64,000 nt of DNA from Paenibacillus_AQ nitricinens (GCF_052056485.1 NZ_CP183948.1:868001-932000); one strand, 5' to 3'. Positions 8,076 to 18,216 are shown, counted from the stretch's first letter. A program made the numbers and translations. Notes: generated by a model from the letters alone, not told the origin.

Positions 8076-9824
8076 ATGTGGAGTCATTTCTTTCAGAAGT
8101 TATATCATCGCTTCTCTATTCGCTCTTATTTCAGCATCAGGACCAAGCTGCTCTTTTGCTTTCTTATTGTCACTATTATTCCACTGTTGTCGCTGGGAGC
8201 CCTGAACTATTATCAATCAGCCAAAGTTATCAACTCCCAATTCGGGAAATACGGGGAGAACACCGTGGCACAGCTTGATCAGCAGATCAGTTCTGCTTTG
8301 AACCGGATGAATCAGACGACAGGAGCGATCTATTCGTATCTCCTTGATCCTGCGCGGGCGGGGTTAGGTGATCATGTACCGACTACGTATCAGGAGATTA
8401 TGGATAAAGATGACTTCGAGGCACTTCTTAAATCACTTAAGGCGGATCTGACAAGAGGGATTTATTTAATTACCCGCTCTGGTTATTACTATGGAGAGAA
8501 TAATCTGGATGTCAGTAAGCTTAACGATATTCCCGCCTGGCGGGCCATTACTTATTCATCTAAAGGTCCCTATTGGCTGGGATTCTATCCTATGAATCAT
8601 GACATGGGAGATTCGAATACCGGGGAACCTATACTGGGGCTCGCCGTACGGATTAATAATCCGGCGGGATCCCAGCATGGAAGCACGATCTTAATTGAAG
8701 AGGATGCGCAGGTTCTTCTGGATATGTTCCATATGTTTGAGGAGGATACCAAAGCACATTTGACGATAACTGATACAGAGGGACAGCCCATTTATCAGTC
8801 AGAATCACCGTTCACCCCGAACGACAAAGATGTGGTGTGGAATAGGACACTGGCAGCCAATGGATGGAAGATTGAAGCGAGGCTGCCATCCAAAGCCTTC
8901 TATTTTTCCTCAAGCCTGATCCGTTATAATACAGTACTTGTAGCCATTGTTTCTTGTCTCCTTGCCTTTGGGCTAGCTTATATATTCTCATCAAAATTCA
9001 CAGCTCGCATTCGCAGGCTGAAAGACTCGATGCAGAAGGTCAGCTTTGGCAAGCTGCATACGAGGACCCTGGTGGAAGGCAAAGATGAACTCGGGAGCTT
9101 GGATACCAGCTTCAATCGTATGGTGGGGGGAATTCAATCTCTTGTCCAGGAAGTGGAGCAGAGTGAGCGGCTAAAGAAGGAGGCCGAGCTGAAGGCATTC
9201 CACTACCAAATTAATCCTCATTTGCTTTTCAATACACTGAATTCTATCCAGTGGAAGGCAAGGCTTCAAGGGGCGGAGGATATCCGCCAAATGCTCTATC
9301 ATCTGACGATGGTGCTTGAAGGAAATCTGGATATTTCCCAGGAGTTGATCCTTCTGGGCCGTGAACTCCGTATGATTGAGCATTTTCTGAAAATCCAGGA
9401 GATTCGTTATGGAGCCACGTTCCGCTATGAACAGACTTGCGACGATGACCTTAAGTCGTATCTGATTCCCCGTATGACCCTTCAGCCGCTCTTTGAGAAT
9501 ATCTTTTTTCATGGTTTTGAAGACGGGAAGGGGAATATTTCGTTAAGTGTACGGGAGGAAGGCGAGCATCTGTTGTTAACCTTGTCTGATGACGGTGCAG
9601 GGATTACGGAAGAGAACCTGAGGGCACTTAGGCTTGCAAAGCCGGAAAGTAAACCGCAGGGACGCGGGGGACTCGGCGTTCAGAACGCCAACCAGAAGTT
9701 CAAGCTTCATTTCGGACCACAGTATGGCTTAACGGTTCAATCCACGAAAGGTGAAGGCACTACTATCGTAATTCGGTGGCCTAAGAAGGAGGAGAGTCCG
9801 CATGGAGACAACCAAGACCATTAA
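8076..9824 (+). CDS. YesM-type sensor histidine kinase
   Basis: A 582-residue membrane sensor kinase. Two hydrophobic segments (about residues 17-38 and 284-306) flank an extracellular sensor region of about 245 residues. A HAMP-like stretch (DSMQKVSFGKLHTRT) follows, then the His_kinase domain with phosphoacceptor His376 in FHYQINPHLLFNTLN, and an HATPase domain with FENIFFHGFEDG and SDDGAGI. This layout is the YesM/LytS-like class that usually controls an adjacent sugar importer. ATG 8076 follows GATGAGGAG. The 3' end overlaps the response regulator by 23 bases, so the pair is translationally coupled. The ligand is presumably the oligosaccharide handled by the downstream genes. Confidence 0.93.
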   Translation: MWSHFFQKLYHRFSIRSYFSIRTKLLFCFLIVTIIPLLSLGALNYYQSAKVINSQFGKYGENTVAQLDQQISSALNRMNQTTGAIYSYLLDPARAGLGDHVPTTYQEIMDKDDFEALLKSLKADLTRGIYLITRSGYYYGENNLDVSKLNDIPAWRAITYSSKGPYWLGFYPMNHDMGDSNTGEPILGLAVRINNPAGSQHGSTILIEEDAQVLLDMFHMFEEDTKAHLTITDTEGQPIYQSESPFTPNDKDVVWNRTLAANGWKIEARLPSKAFYFSSSLIRYNTVLVAIVSCLLAFGLAYIFSSKFTARIRRLKDSMQKVSFGKLHTRTLVEGKDELGSLDTSFNRMVGGIQSLVQEVEQSERLKKEAELKAFHYQINPHLLFNTLNSIQWKARLQGAEDIRQMLYHLTMVLEGNLDISQELILLGRELRMIEHFLKIQEIRYGATFRYEQTCDDDLKSYLIPRMTLQPLFENIFFHGFEDGKGNISLSVREEGEHLLLTLSDDGAGITEENLRALRLAKPESKPQGRGGLGVQNANQKFKLHFGPQYGLTVQSTKGEGTTIVIRWPKKEESPHGDNQDH

Positions 9825-11022
9825 AGTGTTAATTGCAGATGATGAGAGTATCGTGCGCAAAGGGCTTCGCTCCACAATACCTTGGCATAAATATGGGATG
9901 GAAGTGGTGGCAGATGCGCCGAACGGCCTTAAGGCCTGGGAGGCCTACCAGATTCATCTGCCCCAAATCGTGATTACCGATATCGTCATGCCAGAGATGA
10001 ATGGGATTGAACTGTTACGCAGAGTTAAAGAAGTGGATAAGGACACCCGGATTATTCTGCTGAGCTGTCACCGTGACTTCGAATTCGCCCAGCAGGGAAT
10101 TAAGCTTGGTGCTTCAGGATATCTGCTTAAGACAGCCTTTGAAGATGAAGAATTGGAAGGAATGCTGGAGAAGTTCCAGAGAGAACTGACATCCCCTGCT
10201 CCCGCAGTGGATCCTGAAACAAGCGAAATCTATGGAGAACGGCTGGGCTCTCTCTTGTTTGCCTGGCAGAGTGGGTATAACAGCAAATTTATTGACGAAA
10301 TGGATAAGCTCATTGGGGAAAAGCTGCCGCTGAATAGGGAACCCTTGTATATTTATTTGGTCAAAACCTGTGGATGCGATCATACCTATCTGGATCTCGT
10401 TAAGGTTCATGAGGATGGGAATAGCCGGGTACCCCACAGTGCTTCTGTTATCATCCCTTATGGTGAGAACCTGTGCTACTGGATTGTACCTGGTAACGAG
10501 TTGGAGACTGCGGGCAGTCTGCTCGTTCAGTTGAAAAGCCAATCCGATAAGCTGAATTGGGCCAAGAGAGGACCGTTGCACGACGCTGAAGACCTAAGCA
10601 AAGCCTTCATGGCGCTTCACAAGGAAGCGGAAGTGGAGAAGCTGCATGGAATTTCGTCCCAGGACTGGCCTGAACCGATCTGGAAGGCCGTGAAGCTACT
10701 GTACGAGAACCCTGGAGCGGACTGGTCGGTTAGTGATTTGGCGGGCCAGGTGGGGCTTAGCCGAAGCCATTTCTCGATCCTATTTAAGAAGACACTCGGC
10801 GACAGCTTTGTGGCTTTCCAATATAAACGGAAGCTTAAGCTGGCCAAGGAGTTGCTGCGGGATACGCAGTTGACAATGCAGGACATTGCGGAGCGAACAG
10901 GGCTGGGAGACAGCAAATACTTCAGCAAATGGTTCAAGCGTTGTACGGGGCAGACGCCTAGTCATTACCGGATACAACAAAAAGACGACGTGATTCGAAC
11001 AGATGAACACCCCAGCCTGTAA
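9802..11022 (+). CDS. YesN-type AraC-family response regulator
   Basis: A 406-residue response regulator. The receiver domain (about residues 8-125) has the acidic pair in IADDES and phosphoacceptor Asp60 in VITDIVMPEMNG. A poorly conserved middle region follows, and a C-terminal AraC-type double helix-turn-helix (about residues 295-393) shows VSDLAGQVGLSRSHFS and MQDIAERTGLGDSKYF. It starts inside the end of the kinase gene with AAGGAGGAG ahead of ATG 9802. By analogy with YesM/YesN pairs it would activate the binding-protein operon that begins 115 bases downstream. The inverted repeat at 11063-11102 is a candidate site. Confidence 0.93.
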   Translation: METTKTIKVLIADDESIVRKGLRSTIPWHKYGMEVVADAPNGLKAWEAYQIHLPQIVITDIVMPEMNGIELLRRVKEVDKDTRIILLSCHRDFEFAQQGIKLGASGYLLKTAFEDEELEGMLEKFQRELTSPAPAVDPETSEIYGERLGSLLFAWQSGYNSKFIDEMDKLIGEKLPLNREPLYIYLVKTCGCDHTYLDLVKVHEDGNSRVPHSASVIIPYGENLCYWIVPGNELETAGSLLVQLKSQSDKLNWAKRGPLHDAEDLSKAFMALHKEAEVEKLHGISSQDWPEPIWKAVKLLYENPGADWSVSDLAGQVGLSRSHFSILFKKTLGDSFVAFQYKRKLKLAKELLRDTQLTMQDIAERTGLGDSKYFSKWFKRCTGQTPSHYRIQQKDDVIRTDEHPSL

Positions 11023-11062
11023 ATCGAACAAAAGTACACAAACATTCGAATAGATATCCGTT

Positions 11063-11102
11063 TTGAACCGCTTTCATAAAAGTTAAGATGAAAGCGGTTC
11101 AA
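11063..11102 (+). promoter_or_regulatory. 15-bp inverted repeat upstream of the importer operon
   Basis: TTGAACCGCTTTCAT is repeated as its exact reverse complement 10 bases later. There is no T tract behind it (TTATTATA follows), so it is an untypical terminator. It could be a regulator binding site. ATGAAAGCGGTTCAAT in the right arm resembles a catabolite-response element with one base missing. Confidence 0.5.
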
Positions 11103-11137
11103 TTATTATAACCTCATTCAAAGGGGAGGCTGCTACA

Positions 11138-12403
11138 GTGAAAAAGAAAATTTCTCTTATAGTACTTGCCACAACATTAATGGCAACTATGATCACGGCT
11201 TGCGGGGGGAAGAATGAGAGCTCAACATCCACAGGTACCGCAGGCTCAGGGGAGACGAAGACGCTTCGCTTTGCGACATGGGATACCGGAGATGCGCTCA
11301 AGATTGAGCAAGACATCGCCAAGAAATTCGAAGCAGCCCATCCGGGCACAAAGGTTCAGGTAGAGGCGTATGCAGACGGTTTTGATCAGAAGCTTGCCGC
11401 TGGATTCGGGGCGACTAATCCGCCGGATGTGATGTATATGTGGGATTTTCCAACCTATCATCAATCTCTGGAACCACTGGACAGTTATTCGAGCAAAGAT
11501 GAAGAATTAAACATTGAAGATTTCTATCCGGGATTATTCAATTATGGAAAAATTGACGGCAAGCTTTATGGTATTCCGGCAGGGTTCACCACTCGTGTGG
11601 TCTATTACAACAAGAAGTTGTTCGATGAGGCAAAGCTACCTTATCCAAAGGATGGATGGACATGGAAAGAGTTCCAGGACATCGCGGCCAAGCTTAGTGA
11701 TAAGTCGAAGAAGCAATACGGATTCGGGGTTCGTGCAGAGAACGATACGTATGACCTGCAGAGCTTCGTATGGAGCAACGGAAGCTCTTTCATCTCAGAT
11801 GATGGGAAAACGATTGAAGGATTTATGAACAGCAAAGAGACAGCGGAGTCCATCCAGATGCTCGGCGATATGGTTAAGAACGGTTCGGCTGTGCTGACCG
11901 GAGGTAAAGGCCAGCAGAGTGGAGACGATATTTTTAAAGCCGGTAAGATCGCGATGTGGGAGAGCGGTATCTGGCCGCTGGAATCGTTTAAGACGGCAGG
12001 CATAGATGTAGGTACGGTCGAAATCCCAGCCTTTCCTGGCAAACCAGTCAAAGGAGTGCTTGCAGAATCCGCCTTGTCGATCGCCAAGGATTCGAAGCAG
12101 AAAGATCTGGCTTGGGAATTCGTGAAATTCTATGTGTCCAATGAATCGATCAAGATGCGTGTGGCTGATCTGCCTGTAAGGGTCAGTGTCGTTAATGAGC
12201 TGAAGAAAGATCAGGACCCGCTCTATAAACCTTATTACACGATGCTGGAGCGTTCCAGCAACACACCGGCGTTCCTGCTCAATCCGAAATGGAATGAAGT
12301 AAACCGCCAGCTCTCGGCGGCGGTAGAAGCGGTTATGCATGGCAGCAATGCCCAGGAAGTGCTCAATCAGGCTGTTAAAGACAGTGAACGTTATTTGAAA
12401 TAA
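11138..12403 (+). CDS. Sugar ABC transporter substrate-binding lipoprotein
   Basis: A 421-residue extracellular solute-binding protein of family 1 (CUT1 importers). The signal peptide ends in the lipobox ITAC with Cys22 as the lipid-anchored residue, followed by a flexible Ser/Gly/Thr-rich stretch. Typical blocks include DVMYMWDFPTY, GIPAGFTTRVVYYNKKLF and WESGIWPLESF. It captures an oligosaccharide outside the membrane and passes it to the two permeases directly downstream. The start is GTG 11138, supported by AAAGGGGAGG. The substrate is unknown. The beta-galactosidase in the same operon hints at a beta-galactoside or plant-cell-wall-derived oligosaccharide. Confidence 0.92.
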   Translation: MKKKISLIVLATTLMATMITACGGKNESSTSTGTAGSGETKTLRFATWDTGDALKIEQDIAKKFEAAHPGTKVQVEAYADGFDQKLAAGFGATNPPDVMYMWDFPTYHQSLEPLDSYSSKDEELNIEDFYPGLFNYGKIDGKLYGIPAGFTTRVVYYNKKLFDEAKLPYPKDGWTWKEFQDIAAKLSDKSKKQYGFGVRAENDTYDLQSFVWSNGSSFISDDGKTIEGFMNSKETAESIQMLGDMVKNGSAVLTGGKGQQSGDDIFKAGKIAMWESGIWPLESFKTAGIDVGTVEIPAFPGKPVKGVLAESALSIAKDSKQKDLAWEFVKFYVSNESIKMRVADLPVRVSVVNELKKDQDPLYKPYYTMLERSSNTPAFLLNPKWNEVNRQLSAAVEAVMHGSNAQEVLNQAVKDSERYLK

Positions 12404-12429
12404 CACATTTACAGAAAGAAGGTTAAGAG

Positions 12430-13419
12430 ATGGCTCAGACCTTTCTGCATCAAGCAGGGGAGCCTATGGCCGAGCTCAAGCCGACACGAAAACGTAAATG
12501 GGGTAGGGCAATTCCCTACCTCTTCATTTTTCCATGGATCTTCGGATTCCTCGTGTTTACCTTGGGGCCATTGTTGTTTTCCCTTATCATCTCTTTTTTT
12601 GATTGGCCGATTGTTGGCGAAGTACATTTTATCGGGTTTGGCAATTATGCGGATATGTTTACCGATGACCCGCTGTTCTGGACCTCACTCGGGGTTACCC
12701 TCAAATTTGCGGCATTGTTTGTTCCATTGAACATCATTGTGGCGCTTGGGCTTGCGATTCTCTTGAATCAGAAGACTCGGGGCAGTGCCATCTTCCGGAC
12801 CGCCTTTTATATTCCCTCGGTTATATCCGGTGTCGCTCTGGCTATGATCTGGTCTTGGGTGTACAGCGGCGATTATGGGATTCTGAATTACTTCCTGTCC
12901 CTTATCGGCATTCAGGGTCCGGATTGGCTCAACGATAAGCAGTGGTCATTAGTAGCGATGGTGGTCGCAAGTCTCTGGGGACAAGGCTCGATGATGCTGA
13001 TCTTTCTGGCTGGCCTCAAAGGGATTCCAAAAGACCTTTATGAATCCGCTTCCATTGATGGAGCAGGCAAGATCAGACAATTCTGCAGTGTGACCATTCC
13101 AATGATCACACCGACGATCTTATTCAACCTGATTACTTCCATCATTGCAGCCTTCCAGCAGCTGACCCTGGCGTTATTGCTGACCGGAGGCGGTCCAATG
13201 AGAGCAACTTATTTCTACGCCATGTACATGTATGAGAATGCGTTCAAGTATTTCAAAATGGGATATTCGGCAGCTAACGCTTGGTTTATGTTCCTGATTG
13301 TGCTCAGCTTGACCTTCATTGTGTTCAAGTCCTCGGAAGCCTGGGTGTTCTACGAAGGTGAAATGAAGAAGAATCCTCAGAAGAAGCAGAAGGCTCAAGG
13401 AAGGAGACGTTCATTGTGA
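12430..13419 (+). CDS. Sugar ABC transporter permease, MalF type
   Basis: A 329-residue membrane permease with about six transmembrane segments after a basic N-terminus. The coupling-loop motif appears as LYESASIDGAGKIRQFCSVT, which contacts the ATPase. ATG 12430 has AGAAGG at good distance. A second in-frame ATG at 12466 has its purine run too close. The 3' end overlaps the next permease by 4 bases. No ATPase gene lies in this operon. Confidence 0.93.
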   Translation: MAQTFLHQAGEPMAELKPTRKRKWGRAIPYLFIFPWIFGFLVFTLGPLLFSLIISFFDWPIVGEVHFIGFGNYADMFTDDPLFWTSLGVTLKFAALFVPLNIIVALGLAILLNQKTRGSAIFRTAFYIPSVISGVALAMIWSWVYSGDYGILNYFLSLIGIQGPDWLNDKQWSLVAMVVASLWGQGSMMLIFLAGLKGIPKDLYESASIDGAGKIRQFCSVTIPMITPTILFNLITSIIAAFQQLTLALLLTGGGPMRATYFYAMYMYENAFKYFKMGYSAANAWFMFLIVLSLTFIVFKSSEAWVFYEGEMKKNPQKKQKAQGRRRSL

Positions 13420-14228
13420 AGAAAATACTCGTATACGTGCTGCTGCTTTTTTTCTCACTGTTGTTTGTGGCCCCGTTGTTCTGGGCGGTTACGACTGCGC
13501 TGAAGTCACAGTCCGAGCTGTATCTTTTTCCACCTAAATGGATTCCATCCGTGTGGAAGTTCAGCAATTTTGCAGAGGCGTGGAACATTCAGCCCTTCAA
13601 TATATTTCTGAAAAACACACTGCTGATCACCATCCTGTCGACACTAGGCCAACTGATTTCATGCACGCTCGTTGCTTATGGATTCGCGAGATTCCAGTTC
13701 AAGGGCAGAGACTTTCTGTTCCTGGTTGTGCTGGCAACGATGATGATTCCGTGGGAGGTTACCATGATCCCACAGTATATGTTGTTCAACGGTCTAGGAT
13801 GGATTAATACGCTAAAACCCCTAATTGTACCATCCTTCTTTGGGTCTGCTTATTTCATTTTCCTGCTGCGGCAGTTCATTCTTACGCTTCCTCGTGAGCT
13901 GGACGAAGCAGCTACAATCGACGGAGCCAACAAGCTGACCGTATTGACGCGGATTATTGTTCCGCTGATGAAACCTTCGCTGATCTTAATCGCTGTGTTT
14001 CAGATTATGGGATGTTGGAATGATTATCTCGGTCCGCTTATTTTCCTTAATGACCAGACGAAATACACATTGACCCTAGGACTCTCACAGTTCAAAGGGA
14101 TGTACGGTGTGGATATGCAGTCCATTATGGCGATTACTTGTCTGATCTCGATCCCGCCGCTGACGATCTTCTTCTTCGCGCAGCGCTACATTGTTGGAGG
14201 CATTGCGACTACAGGCATTAAAGGTTAG
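13416..14228 (+). CDS. Sugar ABC transporter permease, MalG type
   Basis: A 270-residue permease with about six transmembrane helices and the EAA-type loop LDEAATIDGANKLTVLTRI. It pairs with the upstream MalF-type subunit to form the import channel. Translation starts at GTG 13416, which overlaps the upstream TGA, with AAGGAGAC as ribosome site. The short C-terminal end (RYIVGGIATTGIKG) is typical of the MalG branch. The beta-galactosidase gene begins 31 bases later. Confidence 0.93.
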   Translation: MKKILVYVLLLFFSLLFVAPLFWAVTTALKSQSELYLFPPKWIPSVWKFSNFAEAWNIQPFNIFLKNTLLITILSTLGQLISCTLVAYGFARFQFKGRDFLFLVVLATMMIPWEVTMIPQYMLFNGLGWINTLKPLIVPSFFGSAYFIFLLRQFILTLPRELDEAATIDGANKLTVLTRIIVPLMKPSLILIAVFQIMGCWNDYLGPLIFLNDQTKYTLTLGLSQFKGMYGVDMQSIMAITCLISIPPLTIFFFAQRYIVGGIATTGIKG

Positions 14229-14259
14229 TTGGCTAGAGAAAAGAGAGGAGAAATGAACC

Positions 14260-17200
14260 ATGACACAGCAAATGATCGCGAGGGATTGGGATGATCTTGG
14301 CATCCTTCAGCGGGGTCGGGCCCAAAGCCGGACCTACTTCATCCCCTATTCTGACTCGTCAGAGGCACTAACTTACAACAGGGGAAGCTCACCCTGGTTC
14401 AAATCCCTGAATGGCATATGGAAGTTCAACTATGCAAAAGGTCCAAAGTGGGCACCAGACGACTTCTATGAGGAAGAGTATGATACTTCCGGCTGGGATG
14501 AGATTCAGGTACCAGGGCACTGGCAGCTACAAGGTTATGGAACTCCGCATTATACGGATTTATATTATCCGTTCCCGGCAGATCCCCCACATGTACCTGA
14601 TGAGAATCCGACAGGCAGTTATGTAAGAGAGTTCATGTTGCCCGAATTCTGGAATGGGCGGAATGTCGCCATTAAGTTCGACGGGGTGGATAGTGCGTTT
14701 CATATTTGGGTGAACGGTAAATCGGTCGGCTATAGTCAGGGCAGTCGCCTCACCTCAGAATTCGATCTCACTCCTTATGTGAAAGCCGGACGCAATACCT
14801 TAGCCGTTAGAGTGTACCAATGGTCGGACGGCAGTTATCTGGAAGATCAGGATATGTGGTGGATGAGCGGGATTTTTAGAGATGTGTACCTGCTCGCCGA
14901 GCCGTCTTCGCTCCGCATTGCTGATTATCGGATTGTAACGGAACTGGATGAATCTTACCGTGATGGGATCTTGTCCGTTCAAGTGAACATACAAGGGGAA
15001 GCCACGGCACAGGGCCGTCTGCACCTTGAGCTGCTTAAACGGACTGGTGAATCTGTTACCCTGGCTGAGACTGAGGCTACTGTAGGAAGAAATGTGCAGC
15101 TTGTTATGCCGGTAGGCCAACCGGAGCTATGGAGTGCGGAATCGCCACATTTATATCATCTACTGATTACTTTGCGGAATGAAAGTGAGGAAACGGTAGA
15201 GGTGGTGGCCCAGCGGGTTGGATTCCGCACAGTTGAGGTGTGTGGTGGACAGTTCTTGGTGAACGGAAAGGCGATTCAACTCAAAGGGGTCAATCGTCAT
15301 GATCATCATCCTGATACCGGCCGCACAGTTACCGTATCCACCATGATGCAGGATATCAAGATGATGAAGCAATACAATATCAACGCCGTAAGAACCGCCC
15401 ACTATCCGAATGATCCCCGGTTCTATGATCTGTGTGATGAGTACGGTTTATATGTTATGGAAGAGACCGATCTGGAGACACATGGATTCGAACTACTTGG
15501 CAACATTTCCAGACTCAGCGATGATCCCTCTTGGCAGGGAGCCTATGTGGAGCGCATGCAGCGGATGGTCGAGCGCGATAAGAATCATCCTTCCGTGATC
15601 TTTTGGTCGCTGGGGAATGAGTCCGGCTTCGGCTGCAATTTCCGGGCGATGGCACAGTGGTGCAGAGAAGCTGATCCGACACGGCTTATTCATTACGAAG
15701 AAGACCGCGAAGCTGAAGTCTGTGATGTGGTAAGCACGATGTACTCCTCTGTTGAGAAAATGGAAGGCTTCGGTCAGTTGACTGACCATCCTAAACCGCA
15801 CATTCTGTGTGAATTCGCGCATGCCATGGGCAACGGACCGGGTGGATTAAGACCTTATTTTGATATTTTTGAGAAGTACGACAGACTTCAGGGCGGTTTT
15901 GTGTGGGAATGGATTGATCATGGGTTGAGTTGGAAGACAGCAGACGGGAAGGCTGATTACGCTTATGGCGGGGACTTCGGTGATGTGCCAAATAACAGCA
16001 ACTTCGTCATAGACGGTCTGGTCCGGCCGGACCGGACGCCATCACCGGGCCTACTTGAATACAAGAAAATTATCGAGCCGGTGCGGGTCGAGCATATAAG
16101 CAGGAATATAGTAAATGTGATTAATTGCTATGATTTCCTAACACTAGATCACCTTCATGCTGACTGGAGCATCACCACGGATGGGCAAACCGTTCAGAGC
16201 GGGGCACTTGCACTGCCAGAGATTGAAGCGGGCGGACAGGCAGAAATGGAGATTCCATACGACCATAGTCTTGATGTTCTTCATCGCAGTGCGGATGCGG
16301 AACGGTGGCTGAACATCCGTTTCTCCATCGCGGCGGACTGCCCTTGGGCAGAGCAGGGGCATGAAGTAGCTTGGGCCCAGTTTCTAATGAAGGATGAGGT
16401 GGAGCATAAAGTTGAGAGTGAGCTGATCAGGCAGCATCTTCATTGCACGGAAGCTGCTGGGCAGATCATTCTCGCAAATGATGACTTCCGTATGGTTTTG
16501 GACACGCGGAGCGGGCGAATCCATTCGCTTCATCTGAATGGCAAGGCACTGATGAAGGCCGGACCGCGGCTGAATTTCTGGCGTGCGCCGATCGACAATG
16601 ATATGTATGTGCTGCCGGACTGGCGCAAAGCACACCTCGATCGGCTAACGGAACGTGTTGATGAGGTGAGTTGGACCCGGCTTGATGAAGGAACCCTTCG
16701 CATCGCTGTAAGCTCAAGGATTGCTCCACCCGTTTTTGATTGGGGGTTCCGCTGTGTAACCACCTATACCGTAACCGGCACAGGGCAGATCACTATGGAT
16801 GTACAGGGCACACCTGAAGGCAAACCGCCAGAGATGCTTCCAAAGATTGGGCTCCAGATGGAGATTCCAGGTGATCTGGATCGGGTGAAATGGTATGGCC
16901 GGGGACCTGGTGAGAATTATTCGGACAGCAAAGAGGCATGTCGTGTTGGTGTGTATACAGCTTCGGTCGATGGACTATTCACTCCATATATATATCCACA
17001 GGAGAATGGTAACCGGACGGATGTCAGATGGATATCCATCACAGATGCATCAGGGCTTGGGCTGCTTGCCGCGGGGAATCCAACGCTTGAATTCAGCGCG
17101 CGCCGCTATACAGACAAGGATCTTGAAGAGGCAAAACATGCAAGTGCGCTTGTTCCGCGCGACTTCGTCACGCTAAATCTGGATTACCGGCAGAATGGGC

Positions 17201-17355
17201 TGGGCAGCAACAGTTGTGGGCCTGCTCAGATGCCGGATCATAAGGTAACATCGGGAGCTTTTACATTCCGTATAGAACTCACTCCATTTTTATTAGAAGA
17301 TACATCGCCGGAGTGGCTTGCTAGACAAATACTGCTTGGGTCACCACAACTATAG
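14260..17355 (+). CDS. lacZ: Beta-galactosidase, glycoside hydrolase family 2
   Basis: A 1031-residue GH2 enzyme, full length for the LacZ type. The order is sugar-binding jelly roll (about 50-220), immunoglobulin-like domain, TIM barrel (about 335-630), second Ig-like domain and the C-terminal beta-sandwich (small-chain type, about 740-1025). The acid/base Glu454 lies in SLGNESGFG and the nucleophile Glu518 in ILCEFAHAMGNG. No signal peptide is present, so it hydrolyses imported beta-galactosides in the cytosol. A GAGAGGAG site precedes ATG 14260. Its place directly behind the permeases suggests that the importer brings in its substrate. Confidence 0.95.
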   Translation: MTQQMIARDWDDLGILQRGRAQSRTYFIPYSDSSEALTYNRGSSPWFKSLNGIWKFNYAKGPKWAPDDFYEEEYDTSGWDEIQVPGHWQLQGYGTPHYTDLYYPFPADPPHVPDENPTGSYVREFMLPEFWNGRNVAIKFDGVDSAFHIWVNGKSVGYSQGSRLTSEFDLTPYVKAGRNTLAVRVYQWSDGSYLEDQDMWWMSGIFRDVYLLAEPSSLRIADYRIVTELDESYRDGILSVQVNIQGEATAQGRLHLELLKRTGESVTLAETEATVGRNVQLVMPVGQPELWSAESPHLYHLLITLRNESEETVEVVAQRVGFRTVEVCGGQFLVNGKAIQLKGVNRHDHHPDTGRTVTVSTMMQDIKMMKQYNINAVRTAHYPNDPRFYDLCDEYGLYVMEETDLETHGFELLGNISRLSDDPSWQGAYVERMQRMVERDKNHPSVIFWSLGNESGFGCNFRAMAQWCREADPTRLIHYEEDREAEVCDVVSTMYSSVEKMEGFGQLTDHPKPHILCEFAHAMGNGPGGLRPYFDIFEKYDRLQGGFVWEWIDHGLSWKTADGKADYAYGGDFGDVPNNSNFVIDGLVRPDRTPSPGLLEYKKIIEPVRVEHISRNIVNVINCYDFLTLDHLHADWSITTDGQTVQSGALALPEIEAGGQAEMEIPYDHSLDVLHRSADAERWLNIRFSIAADCPWAEQGHEVAWAQFLMKDEVEHKVESELIRQHLHCTEAAGQIILANDDFRMVLDTRSGRIHSLHLNGKALMKAGPRLNFWRAPIDNDMYVLPDWRKAHLDRLTERVDEVSWTRLDEGTLRIAVSSRIAPPVFDWGFRCVTTYTVTGTGQITMDVQGTPEGKPPEMLPKIGLQMEIPGDLDRVKWYGRGPGENYSDSKEACRVGVYTASVDGLFTPYIYPQENGNRTDVRWISITDASGLGLLAAGNPTLEFSARRYTDKDLEEAKHASALVPRDFVTLNLDYRQNGLGSNSCGPAQMPDHKVTSGAFTFRIELTPFLLEDTSPEWLARQILLGSPQL

Positions 17356-17375
17356 CAATGAGAGGAGGAGGCAGC

Positions 17376-18158
17376 ATGCTCCATACACAGGATGTACTCA
17401 ATTTAAGCGGAAAGATTGCTGTTGTTACCGGAGGAGCATCAGGTATTGGCCTTGCGACGGCTGGGTTACTTGCAGATTTTGGAGCACATGTGGTTGTGCT
17501 GGACATCAATGTAAGGCAAGGGGAGCAGGCTGTTCAGGAGATGAAAGGGCGGGGAGGGATCGCCAGCTTCCACCGCTGCGATGTCTCCTCTTCGGAGGAT
17601 TGCAAGCGTGTAGCTACAGAGATTGATAACGCACACGGAAAAGTTGATATTCTATTCAACAATGCGGGGATTATCCGTCGCAAGACGGTTGTCGAGCTTG
17701 AGGAAGCTGACTGGGATTTGGTGATGGATGTATCGCTTAAGGGAGTCTATCTACTCTCCAAATATATGATACCCGTGATGGAGCGCGGAGGTGGAGGCAG
17801 CATCATTAATACCGGCTCCGGCTGGGGCCTTAAAGGCGGGGACCGTGCCGCTTCCTACTGCGCGGCCAAGGCGGGTGTGGTCAACCTCACCCGGGCGATG
17901 GCCATTGACCACGGCCCTGCGAACATTCGCGTGAACTGCGTGTCCCCGGGTGACACGGATACGCCGCTTCTGCGTGATGAAGCCAAGCAGCTTCATCAGG
18001 ACGAAGCTGCCTTCCTGGTGGCCTCGGCGGGGGGCCGACCATTGGAGCGGTTGGGCACACCACGTGATATCGCGAATGCGGTATTGTTCTTAGCCAGCGA
18101 TCTGTCTTCTTGGGTCACTGGAAGTGTACTTGTTGTGGATGGCGGAGGTATTGCCTAA
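17376..18158 (+). CDS. SDR family NAD(P)-dependent oxidoreductase
   Basis: A 260-residue classical short-chain dehydrogenase. The cofactor motif TGGASGIG spans residues 18-25, NNAG is present, and the catalytic set is Ser148, Tyr161 and Lys165 (YCAAK). The C-terminal VTGSVLVVDGG is also typical. ATG 17376 was preferred over the in-frame ATG 17358 because GAGGAGGAG lies between them at the right distance. It belongs to the lacZ operon, with 20 bases between. It may oxidise a sugar or sugar acid released by the hydrolases, but the substrate is not readable from sequence. Confidence 0.9.
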   Translation: MLHTQDVLNLSGKIAVVTGGASGIGLATAGLLADFGAHVVVLDINVRQGEQAVQEMKGRGGIASFHRCDVSSSEDCKRVATEIDNAHGKVDILFNNAGIIRRKTVVELEEADWDLVMDVSLKGVYLLSKYMIPVMERGGGGSIINTGSGWGLKGGDRAASYCAAKAGVVNLTRAMAIDHGPANIRVNCVSPGDTDTPLLRDEAKQLHQDEAAFLVASAGGRPLERLGTPRDIANAVLFLASDLSSWVTGSVLVVDGGGIA

Positions 18159-18216
18159 CAACTAAAGAAACGAATCATTTCATTTAAACAACCTTTTAAG
18201 GACGGAGGCGTTAAGC

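Noticed and set aside
7922..8278. 118-residue open frame overlapping the start of the sensor kinase
   Set aside because: It lacks a ribosome site and crosses the terminator hairpin; the kinase frame has clear domains.
11795..12406. 203-residue minus-strand open frame inside the first binding-protein gene
   Set aside because: It is antisense to a clear gene and has biased composition.
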